Shown: positions 1 to 6,924 of the stretch, piece after piece
Layout of the letters: every line of letters begins with the position of its first letter
Numbering within the stretch: the first letter of the stretch is position 1
NCBI GenBank assembly: GCA_046481785.1
Contig: JAWOJF010000285.1
Location: 1 to 9,878 of the forward strand
Source: JAWOJF01 sp046481785
GTDB lineage: Bacteria; Bacteroidota; Ignavibacteria; Ignavibacteriales; Ignavibacteriaceae
Length of the DNA: 9,878 bases
Reading direction: 5' to 3'
The notes under the pieces: model-generated
Seen by the model: the letters and a program-made list of their open reading frames with translations, nothing else
Databases searched by the model: none
Told to the model about the DNA's origin: nothing
Program-made: the position numbers and the translations under genes

Positions 1-194
1 ATGGCATAGATCCTTATTTTAATTATTTATCTTAATTCCTGTTCCTGCCCTCGGCAGGCAGGCCTGCCGAGGGCAGGCCTGCCTGCCGAGGGCAGGCCTG
101 CCTGCCAGGGCAGGCCTGCCTGCCAGGGCAGGCCTGCCTGCCGAGGGCAGGAACAGGAATTAAGATAAATAATTAAAATAAGGATCTATGCCAT
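1..194. repeat. Large inverted repeat (68-bp perfect arms) spanning the pyrB start
   Basis: Positions 1-68 are the exact reverse complement of 127-194. The centre (69-126) is itself built of GC-rich, partly self-complementary repeats. About 47 bp of each arm is AT-rich, non-repetitive sequence that includes the pyrB ribosome binding site and its first codons. The minus strand at the very left edge therefore reads as a second pyrB start. Because the left arm begins at base 1, I cannot see whether the symmetry continues. An assembly or amplification fold-back at a contig end is the simplest reading. A true chromosomal palindrome or inverted duplication is the alternative. Confidence 0.95.
61..149. 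repeat. GC-rich 15-19 bp tandem repeat array
   Basis: Five consecutive units each begin GGCCTGCC and end AGGGCA: 61-75 (15 bp), 76-94 (19 bp), 95-112 (18 bp), 113-130 (18 bp) and 131-149 (19 bp). The 18- and 19-bp forms differ by one G. Each unit is rich in complementary GGCAGG and CCTGCC words, so either strand can fold into stable hairpins. The base composition contrasts sharply with the AT-rich surroundings. It resembles dispersed intergenic CCTGCC/GGCAGG repeats, with a possible degenerate copy at 6857-6874. It lies in the pyrB leader, about 40 bp before the start codon, but nothing visible shows a regulatory role. Confidence 0.85.
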
Positions 195-1108
195 TATCAA
201 GCAGACACTTGTTAGGTTTACAGGGAGTTCCCAAGGAAGATATTCAGTTAATTTTAGATACAGCAACAACATTCAGAGAAGTATTAGACAGGCCGATTAA
301 GAAAGTACCTACTCTCCAGGGGAAAACAGTTGTAAACCTTTTTTATGAAAATTCAACCCGTACCAGGATTTCATTTGAACTTGCCCAGAAAAGATTATCC
401 GCTGATACGGTTAACTTTTCGGTAGGGCAAAGCAGTGTAAGTAAAGGGGAAACTTTCAAAGATACAATGCGTAACATTGAAGCTATGAAAGTTGATATGG
501 TGGTTGTAAGGCATTCGGCAGCAGGCGCCCCTAAATATCTTACCGAAATCTGCGATGCCAATATTATAAATGCAGGCGACGGTATACACGAGCATCCTAC
601 ACAGGGACTGCTCGATATGTACTCAATAAGGGAAAAACTCGGGAAAATTGAGGGACTTAAAGTCTGTATTGTTGGAGATGTGGCCCACAGCCGGGTTGCT
701 TTATCAAATATTTACGGTTTAAAAACAATGGGTGCCGAAGTTTCAGTATGCGGGCCTTCTACTATGATACCCCGTTATATTGAGGAGCTTGGTGTTAATG
801 TTATATATAATATTGATGAAGCAATCAGGGAAAATGATGTGCTGAATGTTCTGCGTATACAACTTGAAAGAAAAGCACGTGAGTATTTTCCATCAATAAG
901 AGAATATGCCCGTTATTTTGGAATAACAAAAGAGAGACTTGAAAAGCACGGAAAAGATACCGTAATTCTTCATCCCGGACCTATAAACAGGGGAGTGGAA
1001 TTATCATCTGAAATTGCAGATGGCTTGAACCAGATTATTCTTAAACAGGTAACAAATGGTGTTGCCGTTAGAATGGCTGTTCTCTATTTGTTGGGAACTT
1101 TAAACTAG
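188..1108 (+). CDS. pyrB: Aspartate carbamoyltransferase, catalytic subunit
   Basis: Catalyses carbamoyl phosphate + L-aspartate to N-carbamoyl-L-aspartate, the first committed cytoplasmic step of pyrimidine synthesis. At 306 residues it has full family length. The N-terminal carbamoyl-phosphate domain carries ENSTRTR (54-60) and the mobile-loop SVSKGET (83-89), followed by HPTQ (136-139). The C-terminal aspartate domain carries RIQLER (223-228) and HPGPINRG (262-269). No key residue is missing. The ATG at 188 is preceded by AAGGA (180-184) at a short 3-nt spacing, and the protein starts where the family normally does. pyrC follows after 27 bp. No regulatory-chain gene pyrI is next to it, so it is probably the type that works as a trimer or with PyrC. 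The start region lies inside the 1-194 palindrome, so the upstream context is uncertain. Confidence 0.97.
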   Translation: MPLSSRHLLGLQGVPKEDIQLILDTATTFREVLDRPIKKVPTLQGKTVVNLFYENSTRTRISFELAQKRLSADTVNFSVGQSSVSKGETFKDTMRNIEAMKVDMVVVRHSAAGAPKYLTEICDANIINAGDGIHEHPTQGLLDMYSIREKLGKIEGLKVCIVGDVAHSRVALSNIYGLKTMGAEVSVCGPSTMIPRYIEELGVNVIYNIDEAIRENDVLNVLRIQLERKAREYFPSIREYARYFGITKERLEKHGKDTVILHPGPINRGVELSSEIADGLNQIILKQVTNGVAVRMAVLYLLGTLN

Positions 1109-1135
1109 AAATGAAAATTAATTTTTGGAAGTTAA

Positions 1136-2425
1136 ATGAAAATCTTACTTAAAAATTTAAAACTTATTCACCCGGAAATTAAAAAAACTGAAACTGCAGA
1201 TATACTTTTAGAAGACGGAATAATTTCTAAGATCGGAAAATTGACAGCCCCTGATATTAAGGACGCAAAAGAATATGATTTTAAAAACTGCTATGCAGCT
1301 CCGGGATTCTTTGATATGCATGTACATCTGCGCGAGCCGGGGAGGGAAGACGAAGAAACAGTTGTAACCGGGTGTAATTGTGCTGCAAGCGGCGGATTTA
1401 CCGGTGTTGCCTGTATGCCCAATACCGAACCTGCAATAGATTCTGCAGAGGTTGTAATGCTAATTAAAAAAGAAGCCGCTAATCACCTGGTTGATGTTTA
1501 TCCCATTGGTGCGGCAACTATCGGCAGGAAGGGGGAGCTTCTTTCACCAATGGCTGAACTGCATGAGTCGGGTGTTGTAGGTTTTTCAGATGATGGCGTT
1601 GCAATTAAAACAGCAAGCATTGTTAAGCGCGCGCTGGAATATTCGAATATGTATAAACTGCCGATTATTGAGCACTGCGAAGATGAATCACTTGCCGGCG
1701 GCGCAATGAATGAAGGGTTAAACTCAACTATGCTGGGCCTGCCGCCTGTCCCTTCGGTTGCTGAGGATTTAATTGTTATAAGGGATATTCTGCTAGCCGA
1801 ATATACCGGCGGAAGAATTCATATTGCCCATATAAGTACAAAGAATGCCGTTGATATGGTTAGACAGGCAAAGAAAAAAGGAATTAATGTAACTTCAGAA
1901 GTAACACCTCATCATTTTACATTGAATGATGATGCGGTTAAAACATATGATACAAATGTAAAGATGAATCCGCCGCTCCGTACACAGGCAGATGTTGATG
2001 CAATGATTGAAGGATTAAAAGACGGCACAATAGACTGCATTGCAAGTGATCATGCACCGCATTCTCCTGAAGAAAAAGAAGCTGAGTTTGAACTTGCTCC
2101 AAACGGCATACTTGGACTTGAAACACAAGTGGGCCTTACTTTTACAGAATTATACCACAAAAAACATCTTACACTTGAGCAGGTTGTTGAGAAGCTATCC
2201 ATTAATCCCCGGAAGATTTTAAATATTCCGGTTCCTCAATTTAAAGAAGGGGAGAGGGCTAACTTCACAATCTTTAATCCTGATCTTGAATGGAAATATG
2301 ATTTACCCAAAACACAAAGTAAATCAAAAAACTCTCCGTTTAACGGAAGAGAGTTTAAAGGTAAGGCTCTGGCAGTGGTTAACAATAAAAAGATGTTTGC
2401 TGATGATAAGTTTACCAGTATTTAA
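1136..2425 (+). CDS. pyrC: Dihydroorotase, class I (PyrC-type amidohydrolase)
   Basis: Cyclises carbamoyl-aspartate to dihydroorotate, the step after PyrB. At 429 residues it matches class I dihydroorotases rather than the shorter class II E. coli-type enzyme. The metal site is complete: DMHVHLREPG (60-69, H62 and H64), SDDG (151-154, D153 in the class I bridging position), H180 in IEHCED, H232 in IAHIST, and ASDHAPH (303-309, D305). The substrate-loop motif KMNPPLR (276-282) and TPHH (257-260) are also present. The C-terminal part (about 365-429) forms the small beta domain shared with the N-terminus, with a typical SPFNG motif (400-404). GGAAG (1127-1131) precedes the ATG. The 27-bp gap to pyrB indicates one transcript. 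In Aquifex aeolicus the homologous pair forms a PyrB-PyrC complex; the same here is inference. Confidence 0.96.
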   Translation: MKILLKNLKLIHPEIKKTETADILLEDGIISKIGKLTAPDIKDAKEYDFKNCYAAPGFFDMHVHLREPGREDEETVVTGCNCAASGGFTGVACMPNTEPAIDSAEVVMLIKKEAANHLVDVYPIGAATIGRKGELLSPMAELHESGVVGFSDDGVAIKTASIVKRALEYSNMYKLPIIEHCEDESLAGGAMNEGLNSTMLGLPPVPSVAEDLIVIRDILLAEYTGGRIHIAHISTKNAVDMVRQAKKKGINVTSEVTPHHFTLNDDAVKTYDTNVKMNPPLRTQADVDAMIEGLKDGTIDCIASDHAPHSPEEKEAEFELAPNGILGLETQVGLTFTELYHKKHLTLEQVVEKLSINPRKILNIPVPQFKEGERANFTIFNPDLEWKYDLPKTQSKSKNSPFNGREFKGKALAVVNNKKMFADDKFTSI

Positions 2426-2432
2426 TTCATTG

Positions 2433-2541
2433 TGCCGCTTTGCCGGAGCTATAAGCAGCTAAAGGAACTCTTTCTGCTTTGTATGTCGGCTCTCTCAAAT
2501 CATTTACAGCTCCGTTAGTCACAGACTAAAGTAGTACGGCA
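2433..2541. other. Nested inverted repeats in the pyrC-araC gap; candidate structured element
   Basis: The 217-bp gap holds four complementary pairs that nest without crossing. TGCCG (2433-2437) pairs with CGGCA (2537-2541). Inside it, CGGAGCT (2444-2450) pairs with AGCTCCG (2508-2514), which encloses AAGCAG (2453-2458) with CTGCTT (2474-2479) plus AAAG/CTTT. Adjacent to these is a tight hairpin TTAGTC-ACA-GACTAA (2515-2529). The layout resembles a branched RNA or a palindromic intergenic repeat. No T-run follows, so it is not a classic terminator. I recognise no known riboswitch. Individual stems are only 5-7 bp, so chance or a decayed repeat remains possible. Confidence 0.35.
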
Positions 2542-2642
2542 TTTAATATCTGCCATTCATCCATTTCTTTGTCCCCGCCTATTGGTTTATTTTTACTAAT
2601 CCAGTATATTTAATCAATATTCCATGAATGAACTGACCAAAA

Positions 2643-3521
2643 ATGCTAAATGTATTTGACTATATAGCAGGCAGCCGCATATTTAAAAAATTTAAAGTGG
2701 ATGAGCTGCTTTTTGTTGAATATAAATGCCTAATTGAAGAAACAAAGATCGGCATATGGTCTCACAATAACTGTCTTGTTTATGTTTTAGGGGGTAAAAA
2801 GAAATGGAAAACAAGAGATAAGGAATATTTAGTTGAAGGGGGTGAGGCTATTTTTATAAAAAAAGGGGCTTATACAGCTCATCAATATTTTGATGATGAT
2901 TATTGCGCATTGCTCATCTATATTCCCGATGAATTTATTAAAAGTGTAGTTGGTAAATATTTACATGGAAAACCTGCAGTAAAACCGGGTATTCAGGAAA
3001 ATCCAATAATGAGGATTCATATTGATGAATCATTACACGGCTATTTTTATTCATTATTAAGTTATTTCCCCAAACCTGTTTCACCTCCGGAAAAATTATT
3101 ATATCTGAAATTTGAAGAATTAATATTTAATATCCTTTCAAACCCGGTGCACAATGAAATAGCAGAATATTTTATGCAGGTACATTCGAACAGTAAAATA
3201 TCAATCCGGGAAATAATGGAAGCAAATTTTACATTTAATATGAGTTTAACTGAATATGCGAGGTTATGCGGACGAAGCCTGTCGTCATTTAAAACCGAAT
3301 TCTGCTCAATATTTAAAGTACCTCCCGGAAAATGGCTTATTCAAAAACGACTTGAATATGGAAGATTTCTGCTTGAAACAACTAATAAAAGTATTACTGA
3401 AATTGCATTTGAAAGCGGATTTAAAAATTATTCTCATTTTATCCGCACCTTTAAGGAGGTATACAGCATAACACCCCTTAAATTCAAATCCTCAGCATTA
3501 ACCGTACAGGATATTCTTTAA
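2643..3521 (+). CDS. AraC-family transcriptional regulator (ExsA-like layout)
   Basis: A 292-residue DNA-binding regulator. The N-terminal half (about 25-115) looks like a cupin-type AraC sensing domain: VYVLGGKKKW (47-56), a YLVEGGEAIFIKKG stretch (62-75), then TAHQY. The C-terminal half holds two helix-turn-helix units. The first is at about 200-237 (MSLTEYARLCGRSLSSFK). The second is at about 250-282, with ITEIAFESGFKNYSHFIRTF followed by the family signature ITPLKFK. The ATG at 2643 is the first after an in-frame TGA at 2634, so the N-terminus cannot be longer; no good Shine-Dalgarno sequence precedes it. It sits 114 bp before a methyltransferase gene on the same strand, which makes that gene a plausible target. 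The ligand cannot be told from sequence. Confidence 0.9.
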   Translation: MLNVFDYIAGSRIFKKFKVDELLFVEYKCLIEETKIGIWSHNNCLVYVLGGKKKWKTRDKEYLVEGGEAIFIKKGAYTAHQYFDDDYCALLIYIPDEFIKSVVGKYLHGKPAVKPGIQENPIMRIHIDESLHGYFYSLLSYFPKPVSPPEKLLYLKFEELIFNILSNPVHNEIAEYFMQVHSNSKISIREIMEANFTFNMSLTEYARLCGRSLSSFKTEFCSIFKVPPGKWLIQKRLEYGRFLLETTNKSITEIAFESGFKNYSHFIRTFKEVYSITPLKFKSSALTVQDIL

Positions 3522-3635
3522 GCTTTACAGGAAATTTTTCCGCTTTTTATTTCTCTAAATTTGTTCCATCCCAAAAGCAAAATTCAGCATAAAAGCTGAT
3601 AGACCAATTAATCAAATAATAACATAAGGAGTACT

Positions 3636-4712
3636 ATGGAACAGTTAGAAAAAAAAGTTGCATTAGATGAAACCCGCCTGCATGAATTAATGCTAAAAGT
3701 TGTAACCGAAATAGGGGCTGCTGCAAATGGAGCACTATTATTACTTGGCGATAAATTGAATTTATTTAAAACACTTGCTAAAGAAGGCCCTATGACTTCA
3801 GGACAGCTTGCCGATGCCACAGGAACAAACGAGAGATTAGTAAGAGAATGGTTAAGTACACAGGCCGCATCGGGTTTTGTTGAATATGATAATGAATTAA
3901 ATAATTTTTATATGACGCCGGAACAGGCTGCAGTTATGGGAGACGATGAGAGTCCCTTCACCATGACCGGTACATTTTACAGTATCTCATCTATATATCA
4001 TGATGAACCTAAAGTAAGGGAAGCGTTTAAAACCGGCAAAGGTGTTGGCTGGGGAGATCATGACGGTTGTTTATTCTGCGGTGTGGCTAAATTTTTCAAG
4101 CCGCTGTATAAAAATAACCTGATAAACAACTGGATACCTGCACTTAAAGGAGTTCAGGATAAATTAACAGAAGGAATTAAAGTTGCAGATGTTGGATGCG
4201 GGCATGGCATATCTACTATATTAATGGCTGAAGCATTTCCAAATTCAGAATTTACCGGGTATGATTTTCACGAACCTTCGATAATTCATGCACGTGATTT
4301 AGCCAAAGAAATGGGATTGAAAAATGTTTCATTTGAAGTTGCCTCTGCAAAAGATTATCCGGGCAGCAAATACCAGTTTATAACCATCTTTGATGCTCTG
4401 CATGACATGGGTGATCCTGTGGGTGCTGCTGCTTATGCCCGCAAAGTGCTTGATAAGGATGGCACATTGATGGTGGTAGAGCCGTTTGCTAATGATAGTT
4501 TGCAGGAGAATCTAAATCCTGTTGGACGGATTTATTATGCTTACTCAACAATGATCTGCACCCCTAACTCTCTCAGCCAGGAGGTTGCTCTTGGTTTAGG
4601 TGCGCAGGCAGGAAAGGCAAAAATTACTGAAGTATTAAAACAGGGCGGGTTCAATAGTGTAGGAATTGCAGTTGAAACGCCATTCAACCTGATATTTGAA
4701 GCAAGGGGATAA
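3636..4712 (+). CDS. Winged-helix / class I SAM-dependent methyltransferase (Rv2258c-like)
   Basis: A 358-residue cytoplasmic protein. Residues about 25-95 form a winged helix of the kind found in O-methyltransferases and Rv2258c-type proteins (GPMTSGQLADATGTNERLVR, 51-70), probably used for dimerisation. A linker carries the family block GWGDHDG...FFKPLY...NNWIPAL (138-170). The Rossmann methyltransferase domain begins with motif I VADVGCGHG (183-191), then acidic D210 in FTGYD, and FDALHDMGDP (252-261) in the motif IV region. The start has a strong TAAGGAG (3625-3631), one of the better ribosome sites in the window. A CxxC pair (C145, C148) lies in the linker where I recall no conserved cysteines; that is from memory. 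The substrate is unknown. The AraC regulator upstream may control it, and a hairpin terminator follows. Confidence 0.88.
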   Translation: MEQLEKKVALDETRLHELMLKVVTEIGAAANGALLLLGDKLNLFKTLAKEGPMTSGQLADATGTNERLVREWLSTQAASGFVEYDNELNNFYMTPEQAAVMGDDESPFTMTGTFYSISSIYHDEPKVREAFKTGKGVGWGDHDGCLFCGVAKFFKPLYKNNLINNWIPALKGVQDKLTEGIKVADVGCGHGISTILMAEAFPNSEFTGYDFHEPSIIHARDLAKEMGLKNVSFEVASAKDYPGSKYQFITIFDALHDMGDPVGAAAYARKVLDKDGTLMVVEPFANDSLQENLNPVGRIYYAYSTMICTPNSLSQEVALGLGAQAGKAKITEVLKQGGFNSVGIAVETPFNLIFEARG

Positions 4713-4720
4713 TATCATAT

Positions 4721-4740
4721 TTGTTCATTTTTGTTCATTT
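4721..4740. repeat. Two exact tandem copies of a 10-bp word
   Basis: TTGTTCATTT occurs twice back to back just after the methyltransferase stop codon and before the terminator hairpin. Two copies of a short AT-rich word are easily made by slippage. No function is evident. Confidence 0.8.
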
Positions 4741-4751
4741 CTTAATTTAAG

Positions 4752-4790
4752 AAAGATGACATTTTTACAAAAAAATGTCATCTTTAGTTT
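4752..4790 (+). terminator. Hairpin terminator after the methyltransferase gene
   Basis: A perfect 15-bp stem (4752-4766 with 4771-4785) encloses a 4-nt ACAA loop and is followed by AGTTTT. It lies 40 bp after the methyltransferase stop. The stem is AT-rich, with only about four G-C pairs near its base, and a T5/A5 run at the top. It could work in both directions, but there is no convergent gene, so it most likely ends the methyltransferase transcript. Confidence 0.75.
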
Positions 4791-4979
4791 TAAATCAATT
4801 TCAGTGAGATCCGCCTCATTATGGGATTACGTCTCAATTATATACAATAAATATAACACCATTTCTTTTATTTTTATTCAAAATCAACAATTACAGTCCT
4901 AAGACGGGCACTATTTACTGGCACGAACGTTGACTTTCCTCATATCAAGACCCTTACATTTTTAACAGCGAGGTGAAGT

Positions 4980-5573
4980 ATGAAAAATATAATGTTACCA
5001 TTTCTTATTGTATTTGCCGGTTTAATAATAAACGGATGTTCCGATCCTGTTTCTGTAAATTCCGATCCTGTACAGGCTAATCAAGGTGCAAAAGAAGTAA
5101 TAAAAATTCCTGTTGACCGGTCATTATCATCTGAAGCAGTATTCTCAGCGACAGAAATAATTGATGGAGATAAAGGAGGTAAAATAAAAATGAAAAAATT
5201 TTATTTTAGCTTCGGAAAAGAGATAGTTACTGTAAGTGCAGATGTAAAATTTCCCGCAGGTTCATTCAGCGGTAAAGAGCAAATAACTATGGAAGTAAAT
5301 ACAGATGAAGCTTCTGTTACCTTTACCCCTCATATGGTATTTCAAAAAGATGTAATTTTTAATTTCAGTTATGCAGGAATAAATTCAGCCGCTGTTACAG
5401 GTAGTCCGGACTTTGTTTTTCTTGATGACAACGGGAGTATTGAAAATATTAAAAGTGATGGGGTATTTGCATCCGGCTTTTCAGGTATTAGTACCTTGTT
5501 AGTAAAAAATGCTGAACTTAAACATTTCTCAAGATATGCATTTGTAAAAGATCCTGAAAACGGCGGTAATTAA
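4980..5573 (+). CDS. Predicted lipoprotein with a ZU5-like beta domain, unknown function
   Basis: A 197-residue protein with a lipoprotein signal peptide: K2, a hydrophobic stretch (4-17), then a lipobox-like IINGC with the lipid-modified cysteine at 20. Serine follows the cysteine, so no inner-membrane retention signal is seen. Residues 21-34 hold a tandem SDPVSVN/SDPVQAN repeat, encoded by two exact 12-nt copies 21 nt apart (5039-5050, 5060-5071). The rest is beta-rich. Residues about 80-140, with the word FPAGSFSGKEQITMEV followed by a VTFTP...VIFNFSY pattern, resemble ZU5-like domains. The C-terminus has the LKHFSRYAF phrase (180-188) often seen in such secreted proteins. GAGGTGA (4970-4976) sits just before the ATG. 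The TPR gene follows after 37 bp. No precise function can be assigned. Confidence 0.8.
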   Translation: MKNIMLPFLIVFAGLIINGCSDPVSVNSDPVQANQGAKEVIKIPVDRSLSSEAVFSATEIIDGDKGGKIKMKKFYFSFGKEIVTVSADVKFPAGSFSGKEQITMEVNTDEASVTFTPHMVFQKDVIFNFSYAGINSAAVTGSPDFVFLDDNGSIENIKSDGVFASGFSGISTLLVKNAELKHFSRYAFVKDPENGGN

Positions 5574-5601
5574 TAAACCGCAAATTGATTAATTTTTTAG
5601 T

Positions 5602-5606
5602 GGGAG
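5602..5606 (+). promoter_or_regulatory. Ribosome binding site fixing the GTG start of the TPR gene
   Basis: GGGAG lies 4 nt before GTG at 5611, and an in-frame TAA (5608-5610) directly abuts that GTG. No longer N-terminus is therefore possible, and GTG is the best-supported start. Confidence 0.7.
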
Positions 5607-5610
5607 TTAA

Positions 5611-6831
5611 GTGAAATCCGGGGTAACAGGTTATTTAGACAGAATAAATGAAATTCTACCAAAGTACTTTAGCCGGAAAGAGATAAGCGGGGTTATAGAA
5701 AAAGTACATCAGTTGATAGCTGAGGAAAATAAGCATAAAAAGCAAAATGAAATTACCGAATTAAGCCTTAGCAATATTAATTTTGTAACGTTAGTTGATT
5801 TGTCTGTTACATCTGCCGTTAAGAAATTAGGGAAACCTGAATACATTGATTTCCTGTTTGAAATAGGACAGGTAACAATTACTGCGGGTGAATTTATGTT
5901 GGCTGTTAACATCTATAATGAGATTTTACAGCAAACAAAAGATGACCGTAAATATCAGAATGTATATGCAAATGCATTGCTAAGGCTTGGTGAGATATTT
6001 AGCTTGCAGGCACAGTGGAAACAGAGCTTTAGTTATTTGCGCAAAGCAATCTTATCCTTCCGAAAACAGAAAAACTATCTTGGCAGTGCAAGATGTGAAA
6101 ATATGGCGGGCACTATTTACGGCGATTTAGGGCAGCTTACCAAAGCAAAAAACCATTTCGAAAAAGCTCTCGGCTATCTGGATAAAGAATCAGGTGATTA
6201 TTTTAGAGCCTCTGTTGAGGTAAACCTTGGTATAATCTGCACTATAATAAATGACTATGATAATGCATATTCGTATCTGAACCGCTCGTTAAACTTTTAC
6301 CGTAAATCAGGTAACAAAAAAAGACTGGCTGAAATAAGTCATAACCTTGGAATGATACTTCTAAAAAAGAAAATGTATTCGCAGGCGCTTGAGGAATTTA
6401 ATCATTGTATTGAGTATTCAATAGAGGCAGGATACCTGCAGGCACTGGAAATTGCATATACCGGTAAGGCTTTACTTTATACAAAACTTAAAGATTACTC
6501 ATATGCCCAAACATTTGCCGATAATGCTCTAAAGATCTGCTGTAAAATTAATGACAGGTTATCAGTTGCCGATATATATAAAATAAAGGGTATTATAAAC
6601 CGGCAGCTTAAAAAGTATTCTATTTCCGAGAACTATTTCCTTACAAGTCTCCGCTTAAACCAGGAACTTAAAAATAAACTTAACGAAGCTGAAACCAATT
6701 TTGAATTAGCCCTCCTTTATAAAGAAACCCAAAAAGATGAAGAAAGTAAAAAACTCTTAATGAAATCTTTGCGCTACTTCAGGAAAATTAAGGCTGTGGA
6801 AGAAGTGAAGAATATTGAAGAGCTGCTTTAA
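5611..6831 (+). CDS. TPR-repeat protein with seven gap-free 40-residue units
   Basis: A 406-residue protein with no signal peptide or membrane segment, so probably a cytoplasmic protein-protein interaction scaffold. Residues 1-119 are helical, with a likely additional degenerate repeat at about 80-110. From residue 120 the sequence divides into seven 40-residue units (120, 160, 200, 240, 280, 320, 360) with no insertion or deletion. Each has a small residue or N-L-G near positions 6-8, a Y/F near 11, an A/S near 19-20, and a hydrophobic-rich second helix. The 40-residue rather than 34-residue period matches TPRs of the LGN/kinesin-light-chain/Rap type. It starts with GTG behind GGGAG. The lipoprotein gene is 37 bp upstream, so the two are probably cotranscribed. 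No output domain is attached. The partner is unknown. Confidence 0.88.
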   Translation: MKSGVTGYLDRINEILPKYFSRKEISGVIEKVHQLIAEENKHKKQNEITELSLSNINFVTLVDLSVTSAVKKLGKPEYIDFLFEIGQVTITAGEFMLAVNIYNEILQQTKDDRKYQNVYANALLRLGEIFSLQAQWKQSFSYLRKAILSFRKQKNYLGSARCENMAGTIYGDLGQLTKAKNHFEKALGYLDKESGDYFRASVEVNLGIICTIINDYDNAYSYLNRSLNFYRKSGNKKRLAEISHNLGMILLKKKMYSQALEEFNHCIEYSIEAGYLQALEIAYTGKALLYTKLKDYSYAQTFADNALKICCKINDRLSVADIYKIKGIINRQLKKYSISENYFLTSLRLNQELKNKLNEAETNFELALLYKETQKDEESKKLLMKSLRYFRKIKAVEEVKNIEELL

Positions 6832-6856
6832 TACATAGTTTAAGAGCAAGAGCAAT

Positions 6857-6874
6857 CCTGCCTGTCGTAGGTAG
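6857..6874. repeat. Degenerate copy of the CCTGCC-type GC-rich repeat
   Basis: The gap after the TPR gene contains CCTGCCTG followed by TCGTAGGTAG. The arms CTGCCT (6858-6863) and AGGTAG (6869-6874) can pair, with one G-U, around a 5-nt loop. The first eight bases match the CCTGCCTG word of the array at 61-149. It may be a worn member of the same family. The short length makes this tentative, and no T-run follows to suggest a terminator. Confidence 0.45.
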
Positions 6875-6924
6875 ATTGATAATACTATTTTACATTTATT
6901 GATAAATTTCTATAAATCTTCTTT

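Noticed and set aside
3520..3548. Possible terminator after the AraC gene (GGAA/TTCC stem with outer AAGC/GCTT and a T5 run)
   Set aside because: The core stem is only 4 bp and the outer pair needs a 6-nt bulge; too weak to list as a terminator.
3584..3599. TCAGC/GCTGA hairpin upstream of the methyltransferase gene as an operator or leader element
   Set aside because: A single 5-bp stem with a 6-nt loop in AT-rich DNA is expected by chance; no second copy is present.
4803..4835. TGAGA/TCTCA inverted repeat in the gap before the lipoprotein gene
   Set aside because: A 5-bp outer stem with bulges and an 11-nt loop; no riboswitch-like conserved core recognised.
4696..4902. Small open frame of 68 codons after the methyltransferase
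   Set aside because: It overlaps the methyltransferase end, reads through the terminator hairpin, has no ribosome site and shows low-complexity F/I/S content.
4930..4960. TTGACT with a weak downstream -10 as promoter of the lipoprotein gene
   Set aside because: The -35 is good, but no -10 box matches better than four of six, and only at 19-bp spacing; not supportable.
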